Source of the DNA: Sarocladium kiliense
Taxonomy: Eukaryota > Ascomycota > Sordariomycetes > Hypocreales > Sarocladiaceae
Direction of reading: 5' to 3'
Length of the DNA: 64,000 bases
Assembly: GCA_030734395.1 (NCBI GenBank)
Contig: JAUZTG010000048.1
Coordinates: 62,001-126,000, forward strand
In this document: positions 11,323-22,620 of the stretch, in pieces
Numbering within the stretch: the stretch's first letter is position 1
How the letters are laid out: the number at the start of each line of letters is the position of its first letter
Program-made: the position numbers and the translations under genes
Notes under the pieces: generated by a model
Told to the model about the DNA's origin: nothing
What the model saw: only the letters and a program-made list of their open reading frames with translations
Database searches by the model: none

Positions 11323-12208
11323 AGTACCAACGACATAAACATCACGAGACTCCGCCACATCGTTTTTACACTTGGGACTTGAGGCTTCTGTTAGCCATGG
11401 GGAACAAGGCGTCGCACGCAACGGAACGAACGGCTACGATGTCTAGGTGAATAGGCTGGAGAGGAATTCCCGAAGGCTTTCATGGCACAACATCACAATC
11501 CTTTGCTTTGTTTAGAGAAGAGGTCAATGGTTTGAACGACATATTGCTTTGTATTGCTATTCATCGGGGAATGCGGCGTGGAAGAAGGCAAAGTGGGAGT
11601 TTCCAGAGGACGTACGAGCTTGAAGGCGTGGTCATATTACGAGATCAAGCTTTGCCAGTAGCCTCGGGATCAACAGAAGTTTATATTGCAACTACAGTAT
11701 CACGAAGACCTTGCATGCGAATTGTTATTAATTATACTTCTTTTAACCGTGGTAATGCTGCCTTACATCTTGATATGTCTTCCCCCGACGGCTGCCTTCT
11801 AGGCATTTCGATTTCCCATCCACCGCAAAGCATATCGGTTGGATTATGAAGTCGTACTCTGATTGCCTGAATGCCCGCAAGGTAATGCTATGTTTGCCCA
11901 CTGGGAAAACACATTGTCATCGAATCGTATAGTCTGTAAGAGCTGAAGAGTCCACCCCAGATCTCAGCCTGGTTCTGTGTCGGTAGTGCCGACCGAGCAT
12001 GAGTTTCGGTGGGCGACAGCTTTCCCGATGGAAGTCACGGTACCGTCCGTTCCTTCCCTGAACATCAGCTTTGAGAAGGAAGGAGCTCCTTCCGAATCGA
12101 ATCGGGGCAAAAATGAAGCAAAACTCCAGCTTCGGATTCATTTCCGAATTTTCACTCTCATCATGTTTGTCTCTCATTGGGTCTTTGTCGGGGTTCTGGG
12201 AGATCACC
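11323..12208. other. Intergenic region, no supported gene
   Basis: 886 bp. Opposite-strand open frames around 11917-12315 overlap the first exon of the GIY-YIG-like gene and show no recognisable domain. I see nothing else beyond presumed 3' and 5' flanks. Confidence 0.4.
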
Positions 12209-13682
12209 ATGGACGAATCACAGCAGCACGCCATCCTCATCTTCTTAGCAGACTCCATGTCTTTGGCGACAAAAATGTACAAGCGCACGCACCCAATCAC
12301 TAAGTCTTTGTGCACAACCCCAGAGGAAGTCGAAAATCATCTGAAGGCAAGTCATTCAACTTTGACTGGACCTTTCTCTAATTATAATTATTTAGGACTT
12401 GAAGTTCACGTTTGCCGCCTCTCTCTTCACAGCTATTCGATCGGCAAAGGCTGTCTCCTTCTCGTTCTTCAAAACCCTCCCAAAATATGTCGACTTTGAT
12501 CCCAATGAAGCCTGGTGGATTGTTTACCTGGTCATGGTCGAAAAGGACACCTGGATTCCATTTCTATACACTGGATCAGCAACAAATTTCAAGCTCGGTT
12601 CTAAGTCCAGGATGTCCGTCTACCGCAAGACAAAGATGTCACAGCTGCCTTCGTTCCTCAAGTTAGCAATTCAGGACGAATTCCAGATCACAGATATGCG
12701 GGTTCTTGCATAGTGTCCAAAACCAGCATATGGAAAGATAACTACAGCCAGGTCGATCGTATTTGCACTTGAGGCTGCTTTCACCCTTATGTTCTGGACC
12801 CTTCACCCTGGGATCACTGAGCTGCTTCTCCAGTCTAGTGGTGGGAAGCTCCCAAGACAGAATGATATCACTCGAGCATGGAAGCGTGCTCAGCAAGGCA
12901 CTCCAGAATCATTGCCCATTTGGGGTGTGGCTGCTGTCTGCCAATGGCCAAGGTCTACGCTACAATGGACGGGACTTTGCAGTCATCTTTCACTATCAGA
13001 AAGTCCTCTTCGGACGGGTTCCCGACGTGCTTCTTCTCTGAAGCCTCGACACGTGGGCCCTCAAGTATTGCTCCAAAAGCGAAACAAGTACCACCAACGG
13101 ACAGCAAAGAAGCAGGTTTCAGCTCTCGAACACAAGTCGAAGCTTGAAGTTCGCCGAGTTAAGGAACGACAAAGAATGGCACGGTTCATGGAAAAGCTAG
13201 AGGAAATGGGGCCTGAGCATGTCGAAGCTTGCAAGCAGAAAGAGGCTCACCGAAAGCGCAAGGAGCATGAACGACGCCTGACGCGAATGGGCCCTGAAGG
13301 CGTCAAAGCATGGCGAACCAAGAGGCGCAAACAAACCCACGATCACTATGTCAGGACCAAAGCAGCAAGGACCCCGGAAGAGCAGGCGGCGAACAAGGCC
13401 AAAGAACGTCAAAGGTCCGCACAGCGTCGACAGATGCGAGAACAGCTTCCTCTACAGGAACTTCAGGCTGCGAAAGCCAATCACGCAGCGTACTATCGCA
13501 ACTATCGTGCAAAGAAACAGGCTGGGATGAGTCCTGAGGAGCTGGAAGAGGCGAAAGAGACTGCACGACAGAAGGATCGTGAGTATCGTGCAAAAAAGAA
13601 GGCAGCACTCACGCCAGAACAGGAGGAAGCAAGAAGAGCTAAGGAGCGCGAAAGATCTCGGAAGAGACGTGGCAAGACATGA
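12209..13682 (+). pseudogene. Fungal GIY-YIG-like protein, interrupted by in-frame TAG
   Basis: Exon 1 is 12209-12346 and exon 2 is 12396-13682, joined by a GC-AG intron (AAG then GCAAGT). The frame is then open to 13682 except for one TAG at 12711-12713. Before the stop: WWIVYLVMVEKDTWIPFLYTG then SATNF, and LPSFLKLAIQDEFQITDMRV, which resemble the GIY-YIG-like core of a fungal family with YIGSGT and ITH-type motifs. After the stop the same frame continues CPKPAYG, ARSIVFALEAAFTLMFW and LQWTGLCSHLSLSE, as in the downstream part of that family, then a Lys/Arg/Glu-rich tail with EYRAKK and YYRNYRAKK repeats. The TAG sits where a tryptophan codon would fit (TGG to TAG). Without the stop the product would be about 474 aa. 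It may be a recent pseudogene, a sequencing error or a readthrough product. The family's function is not known to me beyond the nuclease-like fold. Confidence 0.7.
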
Positions 13683-14134
13683 TTTGTAGCTAATCTACTG
13701 CTCGCTCCATTACGACTACTAGAAAGCAAATCACCCCGGCTTAAACTGAAGACTTCCCCATCGTCACCTATCTTCACGCCCAATCTCCATGTCGTAACTG
13801 GGGAATACCGTGGTAAAAATACGTCCACCAGTCCCATCCTCGTAGCCACCCGGACCCCCTCAGTTCAAACGCCAGTACTGTATGCAATGTCGATGCGACT
13901 CGGGATATATTGGCGTTGACGGTCAAACCGCCTAGGTCCGCCAGACAGAACGTCAACGCGAAAGCAAAATTGAACGCCGGTAGAAATGTTTTGAAGTTGA
14001 AAGCCGAACCGTGTGTGACCTTGATGCGATGGTTGTGACCCCATCATGCTCTGTTCACTATCGTTAGCATGAACTCGCTCTCAGGGTCAAGAACCAAAAG
14101 ATCATTTACCAAACAGGCCGAAGACCTCCAGCGG
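13683..14134. other. Convergent intergenic spacer
   Basis: 452 bp between the stop of the GIY-YIG-like gene and the stop of the minus-strand gene at 14135. Nothing is recognised in it beyond presumed 3' UTRs. Confidence 0.5.
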
Positions 14135-14947
14135 CTAGATCTCGCTCTCCTTGTCGAACGATTCGGCATTGAAGTTGACCAGGCTCTCCGCGTTCTGAGC
14201 CGCCTTACCCTGCTCAGCGCTTGCTTCACCAGGCTCGACGCTGGGAACCGCTTGGTTTACCAACTGCGGGTCAATAAGCCCTTGCCACTCATCCTCCGGC
14301 TCGCTCTTGACGATGGCGGCGGACTCAGCCATAGCACCTTGCTTCAGCTTCATCTCTGGCTTCTTCTGAGATGGTCCGAAGAAATCTGGGGCGGAAGGCT
14401 TTGTCGCCTTGTCATACTTGTCATACTTGAGACCCTTGCGATGGCCTGGCGCATGACCAACCTTCTTCTTCTCAGGCTGAACCAGTCTCAACTCCGCAAT
14501 TGGCTTCTTCACTGCGGGATGATCCTGATCGCTGATCCCGAGAACAGACGCAGCTTGGCGGAACTTGTTGAGAACTTCACGACGGATCTTGTACTCCCAG
14601 TGGTCATGTTCAATATTGCTGGCTATCATCGCCTCATAGCTCTTGTACTTCCCATCCAAGTAAAGCCAGTCGTGAAGGAGGTCCATGGGTTTGGTGGGAA
14701 GATTGGCCTCGCCTCTGTACACTTGGACAGCGCCGAGGTAGAAGAGCCAGTTCGGTGTGCCCGACTCGAGCGACGCCACGAACTTTCGGACAAATGGGTG
14801 CTGGCTCGACTTGTAGCCGTCGACCTCAGTAGGCGCTACCTCTGACTTCGGCGCGGCGGCTTTCTTTGCGCGTTTGGGGGGCGGAGGCTGAGTCGCTTCA
14901 CCAGCATCGCCGGGGTTCTCAGTAGGCATAGCTCGCTTGAGCGCCAT
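14135..14947 (-). CDS. Unrecognised lysine/proline-rich nuclear-type protein, 270 aa
   Basis: Single coding exon of 270 aa. The start MALKRAMPTENPGD is the first ATG after an apparent 5' UTR. The N-terminus carries a proline run followed by a basic cluster (PPPPKRAKKAAAPK), a likely nuclear localisation signal. Residues of about 45-145 form the only ordered-looking part, with QHPFVRKFVASLESGTPNWL, LLHDWLYLDGKYKSYEAMIA and DHWEYKIRREVLNKFRQAAS. The rest is low complexity and acidic. I do not recognise the family. A CTTTAG acceptor-like site lies just 5' of the ATG and a GTAAGT donor at 15398-15393 lies upstream, so a 5' UTR intron of about 430 nt is possible. Confidence 0.7.
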   Translation of the reverse strand: MALKRAMPTENPGDAGEATQPPPPKRAKKAAAPKSEVAPTEVDGYKSSQHPFVRKFVASLESGTPNWLFYLGAVQVYRGEANLPTKPMDLLHDWLYLDGKYKSYEAMIASNIEHDHWEYKIRREVLNKFRQAASVLGISDQDHPAVKKPIAELRLVQPEKKKVGHAPGHRKGLKYDKYDKATKPSAPDFFGPSQKKPEMKLKQGAMAESAAIVKSEPEDEWQGLIDPQLVNQAVPSVEPGEASAEQGKAAQNAESLVNFNAESFDKESEI

Positions 14948-15507
14948 GGTGTTTCGTTTGAGGTTTACCTAAAGGTATGAGTTAGTATTACTGCTGATGA
15001 AGGAGCCGACAGAGGAGATGAGGCGGGCAAGGGGAGGAGCAAGCCTTGGTAAATTCCATGACCAGGAAGTGGAGTCCTGGGAGGCTAGGATGAATGAGCA
15101 TGTTTGTGAAAGGAGCAAGGAACGGCAAAACGGTAAAGCATGGTCTGACTCTGAAGGCAGCACTGACAGAAGCCAGGCAGGCCGAGCGGCTACTGACTCG
15201 ATCGCAAGATCAGCTTTTCAGAATGATCTTCGATCTCACCGTCGTTATACAGTAGGGATTCGTGATCTGAGCGAAGATAAGAAAGAAGAAGCGAGGGTCG
15301 AGAATCCGAGGGTCGACGCGATGTGAGGCTGACGTGCTGCAGGCGAAAACCGATGCTGGTGATGCTACTTTGGCGGCGAGGCGGGGGAAGAAACTTACTG
15401 GAAAGAGGTAATAATGATGGGGAAACCACTCGGGAAAGATTTTGAGGTTGAAGGGATGCACGATCGGGCGGGCGAAGCGTGCGAGGCGAGTGGTTGTAGC
15501 GATGTGA

Positions 15508-15536
15508 GGTGGTGGTGGTGGTGATGGTGGTGGTGG
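15508..15536. repeat. GGT-rich microsatellite
   Basis: GGT units are repeated with a single GAT interruption. Confidence 0.8.
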
Positions 15537-17039
15537 AAGGTGGAGGTTCTGAAAAGCGCGAAGAAGCGGCCGGGGATGAGTCAAGTATCGTCAGGCCGCG
15601 CACCAACGAGAAGAACACCGCAAAATTTTAGGCGCAGCCTGTCTTACTTCACGGCATGGTTTACTATTTCCGTCTTGGCCGTGGTGAGAGAAGATCCTAA
15701 TAGTTGAAATCCAGATCAGACTCATTGGTGGACGATACTGGCCACCCTCAACCCTAAGCTGTCATGGTAAATGGCCGGGAACACCTCACACTGGCTGCCC
15801 ACGTCTGGCTGGGGTATTAGGCTATGTCTTCAGGATTCCCTCCCCCGATTCAAACTTCGCCCTTTCATCATCCTCATCCACGCCAACCACGAGATAGCCT
15901 CGACTCTGCAGCATCGCAACCATCGACAAACCGATCGTTGCATTACGAGAACTTCACGGCCATCATCTTGCAGCTTCCTGGTATCGCCTTGCTTCCTTTT
16001 CCCTCCTTCCCTGGAGGCGCGCCCGTTTCTTCTTCCCCAATGACTTCCAGTGCTGAAGAAGCAGCAGTACACTACATGGTACCGACTACAAACCACAGCA
16101 GGCTGCAAAAGCGTCCCGGGTGGGAAGTCTGAAAAGAACATCAGGAATCAGCCTCGTCACAATCGTGGGAGTGACTAAAGGCGAGGTTATCCTTGGATCA
16201 AGACGGATGATTGCTGATATTGCCTCAAGGCCTGGGCTGACTGGACAGTAAATCTACAGGCTGAAGGCGGCGCTGCCGGGATGCTGGGCGATGCTGTCTC
16301 TGGACCCAACTCTGCTCTCTCGACGGCATGTGATTAAGGAGGCGACTCTTGGTAAATGCTGGTTGTGGGTACTGGGTTCTGTTCCATCTGGTTATGGCTG
16401 GCTGGCTGGGGGTCGAGTAGGCTGGAATGGTGTAGGTAACTGATCATGGATGTGGGTGATCAGGCAGTGGGAGACCAGTGGTGTGGCAACAGCTTTTGGT
16501 AAATTGGAACATATGGGTATGAGGCTTGCATTGAATGAAGTCGAGTGAGTGATAATATATCATAGTGCTTCTGGGTAAAGCTGCGTGTAATGAGTGATAC
16601 AGTATAGCTTGAAGATGTCTTGCGCCTATGGGAGAAGCCCAGTCCCGGTTTACAAACCCAGCTGGGATATAGACCTACTACCCAAGTCAATCCTTCTTGA
16701 AGCAATTATGCTGAACACCAAGCTATGTATGAACAAAACAGCAAGAAAGAGGCCCCCAGTTGCCATTTACTAATAGCAATAGCCGATTCCTCCAGTGACA
16801 ACCTCGCCTCGACAGCCCTATATCGCTATCCCAGTCTTCCCATGCTCAAGGGACGCTCTGTCGAGAGGTGGTACTGCATCCAAGGTCGTCTCTAGCCGCG
16901 CTCTGGGAACTGCCCTGGCCTGTCGACAACTGACTCACTGATCGCGTGTCCGTTATACTGGCGCTGTCGTTGCCGGGGAGGCAATGATGGGGGCGGCGAG
17001 AAGGCTATATGAAGCTCGTCAAGAAGCTCGTGCGAAGAT

Positions 17040-17062
17040 CTCATCATCATCATCATCATCCA
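17040..17062. repeat. TCA trinucleotide microsatellite
   Basis: About seven tandem TCA units, then CCAT. Confidence 0.8.
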
Positions 17063-17698
17063 TTTGAGACAAGAGCATCTTTTCAGCATTCCTCCCCGCT
17101 CTCATTATCTTTAACCGTTCTTTTACCATCTCGATGCCGAGGACATGAACGTTCTTGGTGCTCGAGTAGTTATGAAGTTTGTCCCAGGCCTTTCACACCC
17201 ATTGCCATGAGAGCTCCTTGCCGCCTTGCTTTGAATGCCTGATAATGCCGGTGCGGTTCTTCGAGAGATAAGGTATAAGTTAGTGGCGGTAATCCATAAG
17301 TAGGGAGAAGGGGAAGACTGGCCTGGGTGCTTCTAGCTTGAAGATCACTGAAAATCTCACTGATCAAGGAGACTGACTATCAAGGATCACTATCGCCGTG
17401 GATGTCTTCGGTGGGAAATTCACCTAGGGCAGGTAATTATCAGTGTGAGCGAGGGGTGGTGGACGAGAGGGAGGACTGGCTAAAGTGAACATGATGCTCC
17501 TTCTGAACAAGTTCTCAGGGTATCTACATCACGGGATCACTAGCTTCTGTCCCATCCTCTATCAATGATTTTGCCTAGTAGGAAAGTGCTAAGGCTGGCT
17601 AATGCTGACTTAGGCTATACCCCTGATGTTGAGCAGACTGTTAGCCAAGGGGATCTGGTCTCGGGATGGTGAGGCTCGTAAGCAGACGGAGCCCCAGT

Positions 17699-20600
17699 CT
17701 ACAGCAGCACTGTGGTGATGACCTCAAGGTATGCCATACATAGAGGAGTGTTTTCCCTCAAGCATGGGTTTGAGCGCGGACCCCAAGGTTGTTCGTGATT
17801 CTGCCGCTGAAGAAGGATTACAACAGCATCTCGGAAACTCGTTCCAAAAGAAATCTTGCTTGTAAACTCTTCGCGATTCAAATTAGAGTCAAAGAGCCAG
17901 AACTCACTTGTGTTGTGCTTCACCTAGAAGCATGAAACCCATCGTAACAGGCGGCAACTTCAGCCAGATGAACGCTGAGATGTTCGTTAGGGCGATGCAT
18001 CTTCTCATACCAGTTCGCAGCTTCAAGGCCACGTGTTGCTGGAGATGGAAAGTCGTTGCCTGTCCCATTTCGCTGTTCAGAGATGGCATGGTCGGGCAAA
18101 TCGATGCGCTGATATGGGAGGGAGCTCCAGAGACCTGCTCCACTAGAAGCTCAACTTTTCACCAGTAAGGGATGCAATTTGGCCGACTTCAGCCTCTCGA
18201 TGGTTGAGAGCACCGTCAAAGGGGAATCGAAAGCCTCTCAGCCTTATGAATCGTATCGTGAAGGCGTGACGAGTAGCCTAAGTGCAAACCACAGATAAAA
18301 AGAATTGAACATAACCATCGTCATGCGGCTTGGATCAGCTATTCCTTATAAGTAATTTTAGTTGGTATTTACTAGAGCAAAGTCGGTGAAGTTGAGTAAT
18401 CTGGGTCCCTTGTCTGAAGGTGATTTCGCAGTGCTGGTCTAATCGTACTGATGGTTAAGTAGCCGCTGAGTATAATCTGAAGTATCATACAGCTCAGAGA
18501 AAGCTTGAGCAGCCCCCCGGAGTTGAGATATGTTTTGCTGGAATATAGTCGTCCCTTATTGAAACGAAGCTTCATTGTTTGAATCTTGGCATTTAACTTA
18601 AAGGCGAGATACTCTGTCAAGATGTGATTATAGATAATATTCAAAATATGGCGAGACAGACTCTGGTACTTGGAGTGTGCGGTATCGATGATTCGACTTC
18701 TGATTCGACCAAGGCAAGGGAAGACTCCGTCTAAGTAGAAGAAGAGTGAAAGACGGGGCATTTACAGTAATACTGGAAGTTCACCGAGGGTATGAATGAG
18801 TTCCCACTGATTGTGGATGCCGAGCTCTGTTTTCAAATTGGCTATCAGGGAAGTTGAAGTGACGACTCACAAGTTTCATGATTGCGGACGAAGTTCTGGA
18901 CCGAAACAACCATTCTCAGCGATGCGAAGATCTAGGACACGAGAATTCTTCTACTTAATATAGCACCAGCAATTATTAAAAGCGTTGTAAGAGACGCAAC
19001 CTGAAAGTTCTTGCTGCTCTACTATGTCGCCAACGAAAGCTGCAATGGAGGTGTAAATGAAAACTGCTAAATGGAGTTGCTGAGAATGACACTCGAAGTT
19101 GAAGTTGTAATTGATGGATATGAACCCGGGGCTGATAACTTGCTGAGGTCAAATAGTAGATATCATGTCCTCGATAATGACGAGGCCATGGCCATTATGA
19201 TCCTGCTGCCAAATATGCCTTTGCTAAGCTTGCACAAGTAGATTAGGCTGGAGCATGGTTACTCCAAGTACATGCCGGATATTGAAGATCTCACTGCTAA
19301 ATCAGCCTGCGGCGTGAGCCTTGTAAGTAAGGTCAAGTCCTGCCCAGCAAATACTGCCCTGGTGGGCGGGGCCATGAATTTCACAGTAGTCCTCTTGAAT
19401 GTCACAGCGCACCAAGTCAGAGGGGAAGATAATGTCCCTGGAGCCTAACTTAATATGTTGTCTAGATACTAATTTAACAAGTTCAGCCATTACGGCGATC
19501 GCGAGAGCCATTTCGCCTTTCGACGTCATAGGCTTCGTAAACTCGTGCTTTTCCTTGGCTGTCCGATCTCTGGGCGGCCACGGTATTCCTTGTCGTTGGA
19601 AGAACTCAGTTCCTGGCGATGTTGTCGGATTATGAGAGTCTTTCACCTCTTTATGTTTCTCACCCTGGAGATTCTGCTCCTCGTTAAAGCCCAGCGCCTT
19701 AACCTCATCATTCCAGTTCTGCCTGAAGCTGACATATCAGTGCTGAACCTCATCCCAGGAGCCGCAGCAGTCGACGAACCCAATTGCTCTCCAGTGAGGA
19801 CGGGATATATCTTATCGCTGGAGGTGCTTGCAACGTCAGGGGTACTCTGATCTACGTCGTTGCCAGCAAAGTTTTCCCCTGTCTGAAGTGGTTCGAAAGC
19901 GACATCGCTCTCCCTGTCGCCACGGACAGCAATGCTGTCGTCAGCAAGCGAGGTTGTTCTCATTTGATGCTGAGAGTTTTGCCGTTGAGATTGACAATCT
20001 TGTCCTTTGTAGCGACCAGGTGAAAGTGCCCAGTCCGATGGGTGAAGATAGTACGTTCGTTGAGGCTGCACCTCACGATACGCATTGATGTAGCATGTCA
20101 AGTAGAGACCGAAGCCGGCCGATCCATCAACCATGAAGACGTCTATGATTCACCACAAGGACGCTGAATGCAAGTCTCGATCTGATTGCCAATATTAAGC
20201 TCCCTCGAGAGAAATCTTTATTGACCATCTCGGCGAAACAAGTTCACAGTCTGAGAAGGTGAAGAATTCTGCGTCTCCTAGAACTCCGCTTGTCCCTGAT
20301 CCAATGATTCTGAACACTGAAGATACTAGAATATTCAGCATGGCGAATACTGACGACAAGTTTACGCTCTTCATCCAGAAGTCGGGTTCTTCTCACTACA
20401 TTTTGTCAACGCTCATAAGACCGCTGTGATATTCCCTCATAGTGAGCTGAAGCGGCAGCTTGAAGTTAGAGATACACTACTCTTAAAACCCTATCAGCAA
20501 TACCTAAATCGCAAAATACGACCAAATTACCATCACAGTCAAAGCACAGCGAAGAACTGCTTTTCTTTGACTTGGAGGGTACTTTGAAGGGCTCCTTAGC

Positions 20601-22620
20601 TCCGCAAAGATGCGCGAGAGGATTCGTCGAACATTGCTCAACGGTCAAATAGCACTGACCAATTCAGGCAATCCAGGTTTTGGGGGTTGATTTGCTGCGG
20701 ACGGTATCAGGCTCCTTCCTCCAGTGTCCAGACAGACAGACCCTCTAATATTTGAACGTCATCTAGATCAGGTTGCGAGATGGGACTTGTCGCTGTGCTT
20801 ATGATGGCAAGACTCATCTCAGAAGAGTCCATGGGGCTGATCACGGCCGCTGGTAGACTGCGACTCGGCTAGGCGAGCCTGTTCTCCTAGGAGAGCTGGG
20901 CTACACGTAGCTCAGCAATACTAAACAAGTTCTTTCACTGAATGCATAACATTCCAGTATCATCCTCAGAAACATGACTGACGCTTGGCAATCATACAGA
21001 AAGTGGTACAAGATCTACTCATCGCAGGTCAGCAAGCAGGAAAACATCTTCCGTCACTACGACTTTAACCCGATGCGAGAAGATACGATTCACCTACCAC
21101 AGAGCATGGTTTCCTCCTCTGCGTGGACCTACATTTAGTTCACAGCGAATCTTCATGCTTCAAACCAAGGGCCATGATAGCATCAGATCCTCATCGGGCA
21201 GAACTCGAGGCAAAGGAAACTGGACAGCAAGTCTTGTCTGGATCATCAGACCCGGCATACTAAGCCTCTGATCCAAATTCCTCGTCGAAAAGTTCGGTGC
21301 GTCCTCTAGTATCTCCCACTTGAATATTAGCATCTGCGGGTTGGCCTGCTTTTTTACCAACAGGTTTGTCAACACCAGGAGCCCCGTCGTTCCCTTCACG
21401 CGTTGTCCCTTAAGATCTAATAGTACGAAAGTCCTCTTGTCGCCGCTCCGCCTAGCAAACTTGGTTCACAGCTGCTAGTTTCCCGCCAGCGGAGTATCGA
21501 AACCTGTTTGCACGCTCGCCGTCTGCTTCATCGGATACTTGCTACAGCAGGCCGTGTTGTGCAGCCCCCTCAGATCCAACGCTGCTCGAACTTGCCGTGA
21601 CTGCTTTATCGAGATTGGGTCACGTCCGGGCATGTGGCGGGACACTACGCTCATAGGTGGGTGCTACAATCAAAATATAGAGGTTCGTAAATTTTCAGCA
21701 CTGCGAACCCAGGCGAGAAAGAAGAAGAATCTTCGCGCGCTGGGTCTGACGGAAAATAACCAGGTCTTTCATGCTGGTCGCCAGTTCAACCCCCGCGCTG
21801 GACTCTTTCAGGTCCTGCCCCACCGGACGCTGCACTCGGAAAATGGGAACTTGGTACGGCTCCCCGCAGAGGTCCTCATCCACTACCTCCTCCAGCCAGA
21901 GTTCCACAAAGATTATTTTCGTGTCTTCCAATCCTTCCCATTGCCTCCTGGCTGGGAACGCATCCAGTCTTTGATCCCTCATGTTTTGAGAGGATAATAG
22001 AAGCTAGTCAAGCTTGCCCGCTTAGAACAGTCCTGCTCCGACACTGGCTTGAGCTCGAGCATCTTGGGCCGGGCATCGGCCAGATCATTCTCGCGATGCG
22101 CAAGGCGAGCGGAATAAGTCTGGAGTTCCCACAGAGCTTTTATTCCTGGGAAGTATAGCTCATCCTTTTCCGCGATCACACACAATTATTGTAAAAGCTT
22201 TTGCTGCTATGGCTAGCTCGAATCGACTCGAATTGATTGCCCAACAGTCGCCATCCACCTCAGCTCTGTCGGCAGGAGCTCTTTGACGTGGTTGTGTCGG
22301 AACGAACAGCGATCCAGTTCCTGTTTGATGCCACTTTACAATTTAGCGGCGATGGTGCTTTACAGAAGAGTACGTCTAGCAAGAAGAGGGGCTTGAAAAC
22401 ATCGCGATGTGAGTGTTCAAAGGATCCGGCCCTACTGGATCCAATTCCAGCTGACTTCTTCAGTAAACCGAGTCGTTGCAGTCAATGCTACCTGGGACGC
22501 CTCTGATGCTTGGAGCCAGCAGTCTGACACTGCGTTTACCACCAAAAGCCTTGGGGACGCCGACGCGGAGCCAACACCCGCCCCAAAGAAGACCAGCGCT
22601 TGAGAAAGTAGAAAGGCTTT
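17699..22620. other. Gene-poor tract, part 2: fragmented protein-like frames only
   Basis: About 4.9 kb in which no frame stays open long enough, with recognisable content, to call a gene. Three patches look more protein-like than chance. On the minus strand at 19302-20134, two adjacent frames include GEMALAIAVMAELVKLVSRQ. On the plus strand near 20580-20690, one patch reads GYFEGLLSSAKMRERIR and is followed by stops. On the plus strand at 21539-21997, a 152-codon frame contains LPAEVLIHYLLQ, reminiscent of an F-box helix. They could be exons of fast-evolving genes, decayed coding DNA or chance. Confidence 0.35.

Larger units (their letters stand above)
14948..17698. other. Gene-poor tract, part 1: no supported gene, two microsatellites
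   Basis: About 2.7 kb. The first 700 bp probably hold the 5' UTR and promoter of the gene at 14135. A GGT-type microsatellite is at about 15508-15536 and a CAT/ATC run at about 17040-17062. Short open frames on both strands (for example 15824-16132) are low complexity or lack any recognised motif. Confidence 0.5.

Noticed and set aside
11917..12315. Minus-strand open frame of 132 codons
   Set aside because: It overlaps exon 1 of the GIY-YIG-like gene on the other strand and shows no domain.
12713..12753. 41-nt intron that would remove the premature TAG
   Set aside because: Very short with a GTGTCC donor, and the spliced frame hits a stop within ten codons, whereas reading through keeps family-like sequence.
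15190..15618. Overlapping minus-strand frames, proline/threonine rich
   Set aside because: Driven by the GGT microsatellite and skewed composition. Better explained as promoter or 5' UTR intron.
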